Of a DNA stretch of 33,328 bases, positions 21,126 through 30,076 are shown piece by piece. Origin of the DNA: an uncultured Acinetobacter sp. Lineage in GTDB: Bacteria > Cyanobacteriota > Vampirovibrionia > Gastranaerophilales > Gastranaerophilaceae. How positions within the stretch are numbered: the first letter of the stretch is position 1; the number at the start of each line of letters is the position of its first letter. Where the stretch lies: contig CAMZGT010000017.1 of NCBI GenBank assembly GCA_947306495.1, positions 1 through 33,328 of the forward strand, given 5' to 3'. The notes beneath the pieces were generated by a model. It did not search any database and was not told the origin of the DNA. It saw nothing but the letters and a program-made list of their open reading frames with translations. The position numbers and the translations under genes were made by a program.

Positions 21126-22100
21126 ATGTTTGGATTATCAATATTTTTGATTGCGCTTGCCATTTTATTTATATCAAAAGGTATAGTTATAGTACAGCAA
21201 GCAGAAGTTGTAATTATAGAGAGATTGGGAAAATTTGACAGGATATTACAGTCAGGTTTTAATTTTATTGTACCGGTTTTAGAAGCCCCTCGTTCTATTG
21301 ATTGGAAAACAACAAAACGCGGGTTCGATGGAACTTCTTATGCGTATATTGAAAAAAAGACAAGGATAGACTTAAGAGAAGCGGTCTATGATTTTCCAAG
21401 ACAGAATGTAATTACGAAAGATAATGTTTCGATTAGTATAAATGCTCTTTTGTACTTTCAAATAGTAGATCCGAAGTCTGCTGTTTATGAAATTCAAAAT
21501 CTTCCTGAAGCAATAGAGAAGCTTACTCAAACAAATTTAAGGAACCTTGTCGGGCAGTTGGATTTGGACGAATCACTGGTATCTCGTGACAAAATTAACC
21601 ATGAACTTCGTGCAATATTGGATGAAGCTACAAATAAATGGGGTGTAAAAGTTAATAGAGTTGAACTTCAAGATATTATACCACCGAATGATATTCAAAC
21701 AGCCATGGAAAAACAAATGAAAGCTGAGCGTGACAGACGTGCAGCAATACTGGAAGCGGAAGGTCTTAAAAAGTCAGCAGTGTTAAAAGCCGAAGGTGAA
21801 AAAGAAGCTGCAATAAACAGAGCTGAAGGTGAAAAACAGGCAAATATTTTAAGAGCTGAAGGTATTGCTCAAGCTCGCATTTTAGAAGCTGACGGTGAAA
21901 AAGAAGCTATTCAAAGAATTATAAATGCTCTTGAAGATAAAGGACAACCGGATAAGTATTTAATAGCAATGAAATATCTTGATACGATGAAGGCTATTAC
22001 CAGTGGAAAAGATAACAAGGTTGTTTACATGCCATATGAAGCAACAGGAATTCTAAGTTCTGTGGATGGTATTAAGCAAATGTTTGATAAAACAAAATAG
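21126..22100 (+). CDS. SPFH/band 7 (stomatin-like, QmcA-type) protein
   Basis: A 324-aa membrane-anchored protein with one N-terminal segment (residues 4-20). The SPFH/band 7 domain (about 22-200) starts VVIIERLGKFDRILQSG. A long helical part rich in Ala-Glu-Gly repeats follows (EAEGLKKSAVLKAEGEKEAA and repeats to about 260), typical of stomatin/QmcA coiled coils that form ring oligomers. It is in an operon with NfeD. It is thought to scaffold membrane domains and control proteolysis by partners such as FtsH. Terminated by nested hairpins at 22108-22153. Confidence 0.92.
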   Translation: MFGLSIFLIALAILFISKGIVIVQQAEVVIIERLGKFDRILQSGFNFIVPVLEAPRSIDWKTTKRGFDGTSYAYIEKKTRIDLREAVYDFPRQNVITKDNVSISINALLYFQIVDPKSAVYEIQNLPEAIEKLTQTNLRNLVGQLDLDESLVSRDKINHELRAILDEATNKWGVKVNRVELQDIIPPNDIQTAMEKQMKAERDRRAAILEAEGLKKSAVLKAEGEKEAAINRAEGEKQANILRAEGIAQARILEADGEKEAIQRIINALEDKGQPDKYLIAMKYLDTMKAITSGKDNKVVYMPYEATGILSSVDGIKQMFDKTK

Positions 22101-22107
22101 TTTTAAT

Positions 22108-22153
22108 ACAATATGTAAAGCTCAGTTTTACATATTGTGTAAAACTGAGCTTT
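22108..22153 (+). terminator. Terminator with two mutually exclusive stems
   Basis: Stem A pairs ACAATATGTAAA (22108-22119) with TTTACATATTGT (22127-22138). Stem B pairs AAAGCTCAGTTTTAC (22117-22131) with its exact complement (22139-22153) and is followed by a short U-containing stretch. They share bases 22117-22131, so only one can form at a time. Stem B is the longer one (15 bp). Confidence 0.75.
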
Positions 22154-22203
22154 ATGTTATCATAATTGCAAGAGTTGGTTAGGAATATTGAAAGGAGATT
22201 TGC

Positions 22204-22578
22204 ATGTCCAAGATCAAAGTTTTGTTACTATCTTTATCTTTATTGGTAACATCATCAGCTTTTGCATATTATAATTTTATTGGAGAGGTTCCTCTTCCGG
22301 GTAAAACACAGGCTTCACCGCAATTACAGCAAGATACTATTTTTTCAGTCGGAGCTTATGGTCTGAGAATTGCGACTAAGGATTGTTTTACTGTAGCAAT
22401 TACAAATACGGAAGTATCAAAACCTCGTGTTGGTGATACTTGGGAAGAAATATGGACATTAAAGGTGTGTGAAAGAGAAGGCAGATTGCCTATTGAATTT
22501 ACTCAAAAAGCAGATGGTACAGGCTCTTTTGCACTTGACTATATGAATATCAAGTGGAGAACTGTTGGTAAAAAATAG
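22204..22578 (+). CDS. Secreted protein of unknown function (124 aa)
   Basis: A typical Sec signal peptide (KIKVLLLSLSLLVTSSAFAY, cleavage after AFA near residue 20) is followed by a mature part of about 104 residues with two cysteines (DCFTVAITN and LKVCEREGR) that could form a disulfide. It has AAAGGAG before ATG and follows the terminator at 22153, so it is a separate transcription unit. No family recognised. It is probably periplasmic. Confidence 0.75.
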   Translation: MSKIKVLLLSLSLLVTSSAFAYYNFIGEVPLPGKTQASPQLQQDTIFSVGAYGLRIATKDCFTVAITNTEVSKPRVGDTWEEIWTLKVCEREGRLPIEFTQKADGTGSFALDYMNIKWRTVGKK

Positions 22579-22666
22579 TGAAAATTTGTGTTAATAGTTA
22601 GTTGCGAGGCGGTGCTTTATGCATCGCCTTTATGCTAAAATAAAAAGGTATAGTGAGGGTATAAAA

Positions 22667-24037
22667 TTGAGTATAACTTTTGGAACAGATGGTTGGAGAG
22701 CTATATTAGGTAAAGATTTTAATGATGAGAATGTTAAAAGAGTAACACTTGCAATAGGGAAATATGTAAAAGATAAGTTTGGTTATGAAAAACCGATTTT
22801 AATAGGCTATGATCCAAGAAAAATGGCGGATGTATATGCGGAAATGTGTGCTGATATACTTAGAAACAAAGGTTTTACCGTGTATCTTTCGGGAAAAATT
22901 GTTCCAACTCCGATCTTAGCATATAATGCGCAAATAAGAAATGCTTGCGCAATAATGTTTACGGCTTCCCATAATCCACCGGAATATTTAGGGATGAAGT
23001 TCATACCTGATTATGCAGGTCCGGCAACATCTGAAATAACAGATACAATAATAGAAAATTTAGACAAAGATTTTAAATCGTCTGCTGTGACAGGTGCTTT
23101 GTATAAAATAGATTTCGGACTAAAATATTTTGAGCATCTTAGTACGATAATTAATTATGATTTAGTTAGAAGAATTAAGTCAAAAATTATTTTTGACGGA
23201 TTATATTCTGCATCTATCGGATATTTTGATAAATTGCTGGAAGTCCAAAATATTCCATTTACGGCTCTTCATTTGTACCATGACGCTCAATTTGGCGGAG
23301 GAATGCCTGATCCAAAACCGCGATTTTTGAAAGAACTTATTGAAAAAGTTGAATTGCAGCCAAATTCGATAGGATTGGCGAATGACGGTGATGCTGACAG
23401 ATTCGGTATTATTAATGAAAACGGTGAATACGTTTCGCCAAATGAGATAATTGCAATATTACTTAAGTATTTATTAGGAAAAGGTTATATAGGTTCAGTC
23501 GTAAAAACAGTAGGTTCAAGCATTTTGATAGATAATGTCGCAAAGAAGCTTGGAGTAAATGTTATTGAAACTCCTGTTGGGTTTAAGTATGTTGGTGAAG
23601 CTATGCGGAAAAATTCTGTTATCATCGGTGGTGAAGAATCAGGAGGTTTAAGTATTCAGGGACATATTCCGGAAAAAGACGGATTAATAGCTAATTTGCT
23701 GGTATTGGAGGCAATGGCATCTTCAAGAAAATCTTTAGTAGAGCTTCAAGAAGAAATTTATGCGCTCGCAGGAGCAAGATTCTATACAGATAGGACAGAT
23801 TTGAAACTTGACTCTCAGGAAGAAATAAACTCCATTTTATCTAAGGTAAAAGAGTTTAAAAGCGTTGGGAATTATAAGATTTCATCAATTGATACAAAAG
23901 ACGGTGTTAAACTAATGTTAGGTGATACAACAAAAATTCTTGTACGTCCGAGTGGTACAGAACCTTTATTAAGAATATATTTTGAATCAGACAGCGAAGA
24001 AAAGCTTGCTGAACTTAAAGAACAATTTCTTATTTAA
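22667..24037 (+). CDS. Phosphoglucomutase/phosphomannomutase family enzyme
   Basis: A 456-aa alpha-D-phosphohexomutase. The phosphoserine loop is FTASHNPPEYLG (Ser101), the metal loop NDGDADRFG (Asp240, 242, 244), the sugar loop GGEESGG (321-327) and the phosphate loop RPSGTEP (427-433). These are in the correct order for four domains. TTG 22667 is chosen because GTGAGGG precedes it and the protein then opens SITFGTDGWRA as in the family; an ATG at 22619 gives an unlikely 16-residue basic extension. Substrate (glucose, mannose or glucosamine phosphate) cannot be decided; GlmM usually has a different Ser loop, so glucose/mannose is more likely. Confidence 0.9.
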   Translation: MSITFGTDGWRAILGKDFNDENVKRVTLAIGKYVKDKFGYEKPILIGYDPRKMADVYAEMCADILRNKGFTVYLSGKIVPTPILAYNAQIRNACAIMFTASHNPPEYLGMKFIPDYAGPATSEITDTIIENLDKDFKSSAVTGALYKIDFGLKYFEHLSTIINYDLVRRIKSKIIFDGLYSASIGYFDKLLEVQNIPFTALHLYHDAQFGGGMPDPKPRFLKELIEKVELQPNSIGLANDGDADRFGIINENGEYVSPNEIIAILLKYLLGKGYIGSVVKTVGSSILIDNVAKKLGVNVIETPVGFKYVGEAMRKNSVIIGGEESGGLSIQGHIPEKDGLIANLLVLEAMASSRKSLVELQEEIYALAGARFYTDRTDLKLDSQEEINSILSKVKEFKSVGNYKISSIDTKDGVKLMLGDTTKILVRPSGTEPLLRIYFESDSEEKLAELKEQFLI

Positions 24038-24369
24038 TTAAAAATATGTACAGGCATGATATCCAAACATCAGCTCCATACAAAAATTATTCTGTTTTTT
24101 TCGACATACTGAGAAGCAAATCTCTATCTCCGCGGATAATATAATAAATTTCCTCATTGTTAGTTATAATAAAGCTTATAACTTGAAAATTATTGGCTTT
24201 TCGAAAAAGGTATGCATGTCTGATATAGCAATATCATTTTCTTGACTTGACTCTATATTTAAAGTAATTTAGGATAGTATCCTTTTGCTAAATTAAACAA
24301 TGCAAAAGAGGCAGAATTTAGTTTGAATTTTATATTCAACGAGTATAAAACAATTAGGGAAGAGAAACA
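24038..24369. other. Intergenic gap between mutase and yidC
   Basis: Contains the minus-strand gene remnant described separately. Near 24242 there is TTGACTTGAC, and TAGGATAGTAT about 28 bases further on, a weak promoter candidate for yidC. No intact gene seen. Confidence 0.5.
24087..24268 (-). pseudogene. Frameshifted gene remnant
   Basis: On the minus strand two coding-looking segments lie in different frames. The first reads NIESSQENDIAISDMHTFFE then KPIIFKL and a stop; the second resumes with QVISFIITNNEEIYYIIRGD and ends RDLLLSMSKKTE. Joining them by one frameshift near 24190 gives about 60 continuous residues. No start with a ribosome binding site is seen. It could be the C-terminal relic of a decayed gene. 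A chance open frame is possible in this AT-rich DNA. Confidence 0.35.
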
Positions 24370-25458
24370 ATGGATTTTACAACACTTACTATCGACATTT
24401 TAAAGGGACTTTCTGTTGCAGGAAGTTATGGTATAGGAATTATTCTATTAACTGTAATTGTACGTCTGGCTATGTGGCCTTTGGGTTTATCTCAACAACG
24501 TTCAATGCGTACAATGCAGCTGTTACAGCCTAAAATGAAGGCTATACAGGAAAGATATAAGAGTAATCCGCAGGTTATGCAACAAAAGATGATGGAATTT
24601 TATAAGGAACATAAATTTAATCCTATGGCAGGATGTTTCCCGCTCCTTATTCAAATGCCTATATTTATTCTTTTATATTCAACATTGATGAGTCCGCAAT
24701 TTATTCAAATGGCCGGCGATTCACAGTTTTTGTTTATAAACAGGCTTGATGCAACTCTAAAGACTTCAGCCGGAGTGTCTAATGATGGTACGTTTGGAGT
24801 TTCTAAGTATGATACTTTCATGGCAGGGAAAACTGCAAAAGTGTATTTAAAAGGAATTGATGAACCTTTGGAAAATGTAAAAATAGAAAAGCCTAACAAA
24901 GCAGTTGAGGTTCAAGGTGATTTGATTCCGGGTGAACCAATCGATTTTAAAGTCAGCTTGGATAGTCTTAACCTGAAATTCAGCCAGCTTGATCAAATCG
25001 AAAAAGCAGAAATTGGCGTAACAGATGTTCAAAATAAAGAAGTTGAAAATCTTGTATTCACAAGAAAAGACAGTATTTTAATTTCATCAGTACCATCAAA
25101 AGAAGTTCAAACGTCTTTCCACTATGATGTTCTGCTTTTGATTGCCTTGTTTGCGGTGACAATGATTTTTTCTCAAAAAGCTATGATGACTATGAATAAA
25201 ACTGCAAACCAAGACCCTGCTCAAGCGGCTATGCAGAAATCAATGAATACGTTTATGCCAATTATGCTTACGTTTACGTTTGTAATTATTCCAATTCCGG
25301 CTGGTGTTCTTTTATATTTGATTGCAAGTAACTGCTTCCAAGTTGTTCAAACTGTTATTATCAATAAGCAGTTAGAAGCGGAAGATGCTGCTAAAGAGAG
25401 CAAGATTAGTGATATTGATGTTAATAATGCTAAGCCCATAAAAGAAAAAGAGGGGTAA
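24370..25458 (+). CDS. yidC: Membrane protein insertase YidC/Oxa1
   Basis: A 362-aa insertase that places proteins in the inner membrane alone or with SecYEG. It has the family motif sequence in TM1 (IILLTVIVRLAMWPLGLSQQ), the conserved cytoplasmic hairpin (MQLLQPKMKAIQERYKSNPQ and onward to EFYKEHKFNPMAGCFPLLIQ), and TM segments after residue 95 and at the C-terminus. An insert of about 150 residues (about 115-255) lies between TM2 and the following TMs; it is not found in short Oxa1 forms and lies where cyanobacterial proteins can also be extended. It lacks the large N-terminal periplasmic domain of proteobacterial YidC. Confidence 0.92.
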   Translation: MDFTTLTIDILKGLSVAGSYGIGIILLTVIVRLAMWPLGLSQQRSMRTMQLLQPKMKAIQERYKSNPQVMQQKMMEFYKEHKFNPMAGCFPLLIQMPIFILLYSTLMSPQFIQMAGDSQFLFINRLDATLKTSAGVSNDGTFGVSKYDTFMAGKTAKVYLKGIDEPLENVKIEKPNKAVEVQGDLIPGEPIDFKVSLDSLNLKFSQLDQIEKAEIGVTDVQNKEVENLVFTRKDSILISSVPSKEVQTSFHYDVLLLIALFAVTMIFSQKAMMTMNKTANQDPAQAAMQKSMNTFMPIMLTFTFVIIPIPAGVLLYLIASNCFQVVQTVIINKQLEAEDAAKESKISDIDVNNAKPIKEKEG

Positions 25459-25507
25459 AGGGGTAAATGGGTAAATATAACAAATTTGGACATTTATTAG
25501 GTGCTAA

Positions 25508-26554
25508 ATGATGCTTTTATCAGAATTTGACTATACACTGCCGGAGGAATTGATAGCTCAGACTCCTGCTGACAAGCGGGAGAATTCTTGCATGATGCAT
25601 CTTGGGGTAAATGCTAAGCTCATAGAACATAAGCACTTTTATGACATAGTTGACTTGTTAGATGACAACAATATCCTGATTTTAAATAATACCAAAGTTA
25701 TACCTGCCCGTCTATACGGTTACAAAGATACGGGAGCAAGAATTGAAGTTTTCTTGTTAAAGGAACATGAAAATAAAAAATGGGAAGTTCTGATTAAGCC
25801 GTCTAAGCGTGTTAAAGAGGGTATTATTGTTAAAATTTCTGATGAATTATCGGTGGAAGTACTTCAACCACTGCCTGATGATGGCAAATGGCTAGTAAGG
25901 ATGATTTACGAGGGTAATTTATTAGAAATTTTGCACAGAGTAGGAAATATACCTCTTCCACCTTATATAGAGCGTAAAATGACAAATGATGAGCTTAAAA
26001 AACTTGATTTTGAACGTTACCAGACGGTATATGCTAAAGACGAGGGCTCTGTTGCGGCTCCAACTGCAGGCTTACATTTTACTCAAGATATATTAAAAAA
26101 GCTCTCTGATAAAGGCGTAGAAATAGGGTTCGTTACTTTGAATGTAGGTATTGGAACTTTTAGGCCGGTAAAATGCGAAAATATTCTTGACCATAAAATG
26201 GATTCAGAAAGTTTTGAAATAACTCAAAAAACTGCGGATTTAATAAACAGGGCAAAAAAAGAGGGGAAAAAACTAGTTGCAGTAGGCACGACTACAGTTA
26301 GAACTCTTGAAACCGCACATCAGCAATTTGGCTGTATAAAGGCTTGCAGATCCTCTTCTGAACTCTTTATTTATCCTCCATACGAGTTTAAAGTTGTAGA
26401 CAAATTGATAACAAATTTTCACTTGCCTAAATCAACGCTTTTAATGCTCGTAAGTGCGCTGGCAGGCAAAGATTTTATCTTCAAAGCATACGAAGAAGCT
26501 ATTAAAAACAAGTATCGCTTCTACAGCTACGGCGACTGTATGTTTATTGATTAG
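25508..26554 (+). CDS. queA: S-adenosylmethionine:tRNA ribosyltransferase-isomerase
   Basis: A 348-aa enzyme that transfers the ribosyl part of SAM to preQ1 in tRNA, giving epoxyqueuosine. Family stretches: LSEFDYTLPEELIAQTPADK at the N-terminus, NNTKVIPARLYG near 57, YAKDEGSVAAPTAGLHFT near 174, and VGTTTVRTLE near 254. A second ATG follows the first directly; either could be the start. The gene starts 49 bp after yidC and may share its transcript. Confidence 0.95.
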   Translation: MMLLSEFDYTLPEELIAQTPADKRENSCMMHLGVNAKLIEHKHFYDIVDLLDDNNILILNNTKVIPARLYGYKDTGARIEVFLLKEHENKKWEVLIKPSKRVKEGIIVKISDELSVEVLQPLPDDGKWLVRMIYEGNLLEILHRVGNIPLPPYIERKMTNDELKKLDFERYQTVYAKDEGSVAAPTAGLHFTQDILKKLSDKGVEIGFVTLNVGIGTFRPVKCENILDHKMDSESFEITQKTADLINRAKKEGKKLVAVGTTTVRTLETAHQQFGCIKACRSSSELFIYPPYEFKVVDKLITNFHLPKSTLLMLVSALAGKDFIFKAYEEAIKNKYRFYSYGDCMFID

Positions 26555-26595
26555 AAGAATTTTGTTATATAATAATTTTATAGCGAGGTATAAAA

Positions 26596-27858
26596 ATGTT
26601 AGATATCAAATTAATAAGAGAAAATCCTGAAAAGATTAATGAGCTTTTGAAAAGAAGAAATCAGGATTTATCAATAGATAAAGTGATAGAGATTGATGCA
26701 GAAAGAAGAAAAATTCAAACAGAAGCTGATGAGCTTCGTTCAAAAAGGAAAACCGAATCTCAAAAAATTGGTATGATGAAAAAGAATGGAGAAAATACTG
26801 ATGCTTTGCAAGAAGAAATTCGTGCATTAGGTGACAAGGTTAAAGAGCTTGAAGAAAAGCAAATTGAGCTTGATAATGCTCAAAGAGATTTGTTACTACA
26901 TATACCAAATACCCCAGATGAAACAACACCAATCGGGCAATCAGAAGACGATAACCCTACGGTTAAGACATGGGGAGAACCAACAAAATTTGATTTTGCC
27001 CCAAAAGCTCACTGGGATTTATGTGAAGAAAAAAATATTGTTGATTTTGAGCGTGGCGTAAAGCTTTCTCAATCACGATTTACTTTATATAGAGGTAAAG
27101 GTGCTCGCTTAGAAAGAGCTATTATTCAATTCTTTTTAGATTTACATACTGAAGAACACTGTTACGAAGAAATCTTACCTCCATTTATGGCAAATTCTGC
27201 AACTATGACCGGAACAGGACAGTTACCAAAATTTGCAGAAGATATGTACAAATGTGTTGATGAAGATTTGTATTTGATACCTACAGCAGAAGTTCCTGTA
27301 ACAAATATTTATTCTGGTGAAATATTAAGCGAAGACGATTTGCCTAAATATATGACCGCATACACACCATGCTTTAGACGTGAAGCAGGCTCTGCAGGTA
27401 AGGATACAAGAGGTTTGATTCGCGTTCACCAATTCAATAAAGTTGAAATGGTAAAACTCACAACGCCTGAATCCAGCAAGGAGGAACATGAAAAACTTAC
27501 TCAAAACGCAGAAAGGTGTTTAGAGTTATTAGGGTTACCATATAGAAGAGTTGCTCTTTGCACTGCTGATATAGGATTTAGTGCAAATAAATGCTTTGAC
27601 TTAGAAGTATGGCTTCCTTCATATAATACATATAAAGAGATTTCCAGCTGTTCTAATTTCGGCGATTACCAAGCAAGAAGGGCCAATATAAGATATCGTG
27701 ACAAAGAAGGAAAAGTTCGATTTGTTCACACACTGAACGGTTCCGGTTTAGCAGTAGGAAGAACTTTTGCAGCAATTATAGAAAACTTCCAACAAGCAGA
27801 CGGAACAATAATTATTCCGGAAGTTTTAAGAAAATATACAGGGTTTGATAAGATATAA
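26596..27858 (+). CDS. serS: Seryl-tRNA synthetase
   Basis: A 420-aa class II synthetase. The N-terminal long antiparallel coiled coil (about 30-105), which binds the long variable arm of tRNA-Ser, is clear ([19 protein letters not shown] and following). The catalytic domain has TAEVPVTN, motif 2 in [15 protein letters not shown], and motif 3 in [19 protein letters not shown]. Full length. It is 41 bp downstream of queA and is followed by a terminator-like hairpin. Confidence 0.97.
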   Translation: MLDIKLIRENPEKINELLKRRNQDLSIDKVIEIDAERRKIQTEADELRSKRKTESQKIGMMKKNGENTDALQEEIRALGDKVKELEEKQIELDNAQRDLLLHIPNTPDETTPIGQSEDDNPTVKTWGEPTKFDFAPKAHWDLCEEKNIVDFERGVKLSQSRFTLYRGKGARLERAIIQFFLDLHTEEHCYEEILPPFMANSATMTGTGQLPKFAEDMYKCVDEDLYLIPTAEVPVTNIYSGEILSEDDLPKYMTAYTPCFRREAGSAGKDTRGLIRVHQFNKVEMVKLTTPESSKEEHEKLTQNAERCLELLGLPYRRVALCTADIGFSANKCFDLEVWLPSYNTYKEISSCSNFGDYQARRANIRYRDKEGKVRFVHTLNGSGLAVGRTFAAIIENFQQADGTIIIPEVLRKYTGFDKI

Positions 27859-27867
27859 CATAAAACG

Positions 27868-27889
27868 TGGCGGCATAAAGAAGCTGCCA
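27868..27889 (+). terminator. Terminator after serS
   Basis: TGGCGGC pairs with GCTGCCA (one G-U) around an 8-base loop and is followed by TTTTCTTTT. Confidence 0.7.
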
Positions 27890-27914
27890 TTTTCTTTTGA
27901 ATTTAGGTGGTCTA

Positions 27915-28214
27915 ATGCATCAAAATATCTTTTTTGTTGTTTTAATGATTATTTTGTTAACATCCTTTTCTTCTTCCTTTTATTTGTGGGGTAAAAGGAA
28001 GAAGAAAAGAAAGCGAAAAGAAGAAGGAAAAGCACGCGACCAAAAACCAACCACTACGCTCTTACGAGCGTGGATTAAATGGATGGTTCGGCAAAGCCGA
28101 ATAGTCCTGCGGAGCTTTAGCAAGAACGGTAAATGTGAGAGAGTAATGTTAATAATTAAACAAGTAAAAGAGGGTAGTGAATGGAGAAGCAGGATGGAGA
28201 TAGCTACTCACTAA
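27915..28214 (+). CDS. Small membrane protein with altered C-terminus
   Basis: From ATG 27915 (AGGTGG at 27904-27909) the protein has one N-terminal membrane segment (NIFFVVLMIILLTSF and onward) followed by a Lys/Arg-rich stretch (KRKKKRKRKEEGKARDQK). From about residue 45 the frame runs into GC-rich hairpins (28051-28101), and the remaining sequence has no obvious fold. The N-terminal 40 residues may be a real small protein, and the tail may come from an inserted palindromic element. The start at 27897 (TTG) is less likely. No family recognised. Confidence 0.4.
   Translation: MHQNIFFVVLMIILLTSFSSSFYLWGKRKKKRKRKEEGKARDQKPTTTLLRAWIKWMVRQSRIVLRSFSKNGKCERVMLIIKQVKEGSEWRSRMEIATH
28051..28101. 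repeat. GC-rich tandem hairpins
   Basis: ACGCTC-TTAC-GAGCGT (28056-28071) and TTCGGC-AAA-GCCGAA (28087-28101) are two perfect 6-bp stems. The segment is clearly richer in G and C than its surroundings. It could be a small palindromic repeat element or part of a structured RNA. Confidence 0.5.
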
Positions 28215-28233
28215 ACGACTTAAGTAACCAATA

Positions 28234-28255
28234 CAACAAAAAAGATATTTTGTTG
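28234..28255 (+). terminator. Weak terminator-like hairpin
   Basis: CAACAAAA pairs with TTTTGTTG around a 6-base loop. The stem is AT-rich and no long U-tract follows, so it may not be efficient. Confidence 0.4.
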
Positions 28256-28372
28256 CATTTCCTTAAATAATTATATTTTTGAACAAAAATTTTTTGCTGT
28301 CGTTGAAACATAGTATAGTATTATTTATTTTTAGTAAATATTAATGTATAATTCTATTATTGGAGAGTTGTT

Positions 28373-30067
28373 TTGAAACGAAGTAATAAAAAGATTATAG
28401 GAGTAATTTTAATATTTTTGTTTTTGTCGATAGGCCAGAGCTTTGCAGACGACACTCTCACTGCAACAGCGGAGCAAACAGCAACACTAAATCAAACAAC
28501 TACAACTTCTAATCAGTCTCAAACAAAAAAATCTTGGTTTAAATTTAATAAAAACGCAGTTAAACTAAAAAAATCAAAAAAAAATAAAATAGAAGAAGTT
28601 CAACTTCCGCTGGTTATTCAAGGAAAACCAACAATCCCATTTAATCAGATGTCAGTTATGAGTATAGAAGATTGTGTCAGCTATGCATTAGCTCATAATC
28701 CTTCTCTAATGGTTTCCGAGGAACGAATTAATGCAGCGGAATCCGGAATAGGAGAAGCCAGATCAAATTATGCTCCCAGATTTACAGCCGGTGTTAATTA
28801 TAATTTTAATCACAACAATGGTACACGAATAGTTAATTCTCATGAAAACTCTGTTGGATTTAATGCTGGAATATCAGAAATGATTTGGGATTTTGGTAGA
28901 ACAACTGCCAGAATTAATATGTCAAAATATGATACTCTTTCAGCGGAGTACGATTATGGTTATGAAACATTAAATGTTATTTATAAAGTGCGAATTAATT
29001 ACCATAAAGTTTTGGCAGCTTTAGCAGATCTTGATATTTTTGAGCAAAATGTCAGAATTCAAACCTTGAACTACGAACGCACAAAAGCTATGTTTGAAGA
29101 GGGCTTAAAATCTAAAATTGATGTGGTTAATGCAGAAGTAAATCTTTCTGATGCGAAAATTCAGTTGGTGGATGGCCAAAATATGCTTTTAAATGCAATA
29201 ATCGCTCTTCAAAATTCTATGTATTACGAGGAAACCAAACCTTTTGTCGTTAAAAATACAGAGAGCTTCGGTTTTTTAAAAACTGATTATAAAAAGAAGT
29301 TTGAAAATGCAAATAATCAAAACCAGCCGAAAATGTCACCAAAACGTGATGAAAATGGTTTGATAACATTATCCTCCGGAATTGAACACAATGATATTAT
29401 TCAAGATTATGTGTTTAATCCTATGAAACTTACAAAACAAGAAGCTGTGGATAAGGCTTTGGAGCTCAGGCCTGATTTAAAGTCAAACAAAATTTTAGTA
29501 CTTGTCCAAGAAGAATCACTAAAAGCAATAAAACGGCAGTATGCTCCGGAACTTACAGGAAATGTTTCTTGGTCTTATCAAAAAAATGAACAAACATATT
29601 CTAGCCCACTTCAAGTTGGAGCAAGTATTGGTTTAGGTTCAATCAATCCTTATGGCATTCATTATCAAATAAAAGAGGGTGAAAGTTATCTTAATATAGC
29701 GAAACATAATGTAAATCTTGCAAAATCAGATATATACTGGGAAGTTCAAAATAATTATATAAACATGCGTCAACTTGAGAGAAAGATACCTATTTTGAGT
29801 ACAAAAGTTAAAGCTTCATTAGAAAATTTTGAACTTGCGGACGGAAGATATAGTGTTGGATTAAACAACTATGTAGAGCTTCAGGATGCACTTGCAAGCT
29901 ATAATAAGTCGCAGTTGAATTTTGTAGAGGCTGTGTTCAATTATAATTTAGCTCGTGAAACACTTATGAAATCTATGGGCATTGGCTTGGAAGAAAAAAC
30001 TTCAAGGATAAAACATGTTCCAAAGGCGGGAAAATCTGTGATTAATCAAGCCGCTAACAAAATATAA
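28373..30067 (+). CDS. TolC-like outer-membrane efflux protein
   Basis: A 564-aa exported channel of the TolC/OEP family. A signal peptide (KKIIGVILIFLFLSIGQSFA, cleavage near residue 25) is followed by a Thr/Gln-rich and Lys-rich linker of about 60 residues. Two OEP repeats follow (about 95-270 and 345-540), starting MSIEDCVSYALAHNPSLMVS and LTKQEAVDKALELRPDLKSN. Heptad-rich helices are clear. TTG 28373 is the start, with GGAGAG upstream. TATAAT at 28347-28352 is a likely -10. It heads a four-gene operon with MacA and MacB-type genes and shows that the host has an outer membrane. Confidence 0.92.
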   Translation: MKRSNKKIIGVILIFLFLSIGQSFADDTLTATAEQTATLNQTTTTSNQSQTKKSWFKFNKNAVKLKKSKKNKIEEVQLPLVIQGKPTIPFNQMSVMSIEDCVSYALAHNPSLMVSEERINAAESGIGEARSNYAPRFTAGVNYNFNHNNGTRIVNSHENSVGFNAGISEMIWDFGRTTARINMSKYDTLSAEYDYGYETLNVIYKVRINYHKVLAALADLDIFEQNVRIQTLNYERTKAMFEEGLKSKIDVVNAEVNLSDAKIQLVDGQNMLLNAIIALQNSMYYEETKPFVVKNTESFGFLKTDYKKKFENANNQNQPKMSPKRDENGLITLSSGIEHNDIIQDYVFNPMKLTKQEAVDKALELRPDLKSNKILVLVQEESLKAIKRQYAPELTGNVSWSYQKNEQTYSSPLQVGASIGLGSINPYGIHYQIKEGESYLNIAKHNVNLAKSDIYWEVQNNYINMRQLERKIPILSTKVKASLENFELADGRYSVGLNNYVELQDALASYNKSQLNFVEAVFNYNLARETLMKSMGIGLEEKTSRIKHVPKAGKSVINQAANKI

Positions 30068-30076
30068 GGGGGGTAA

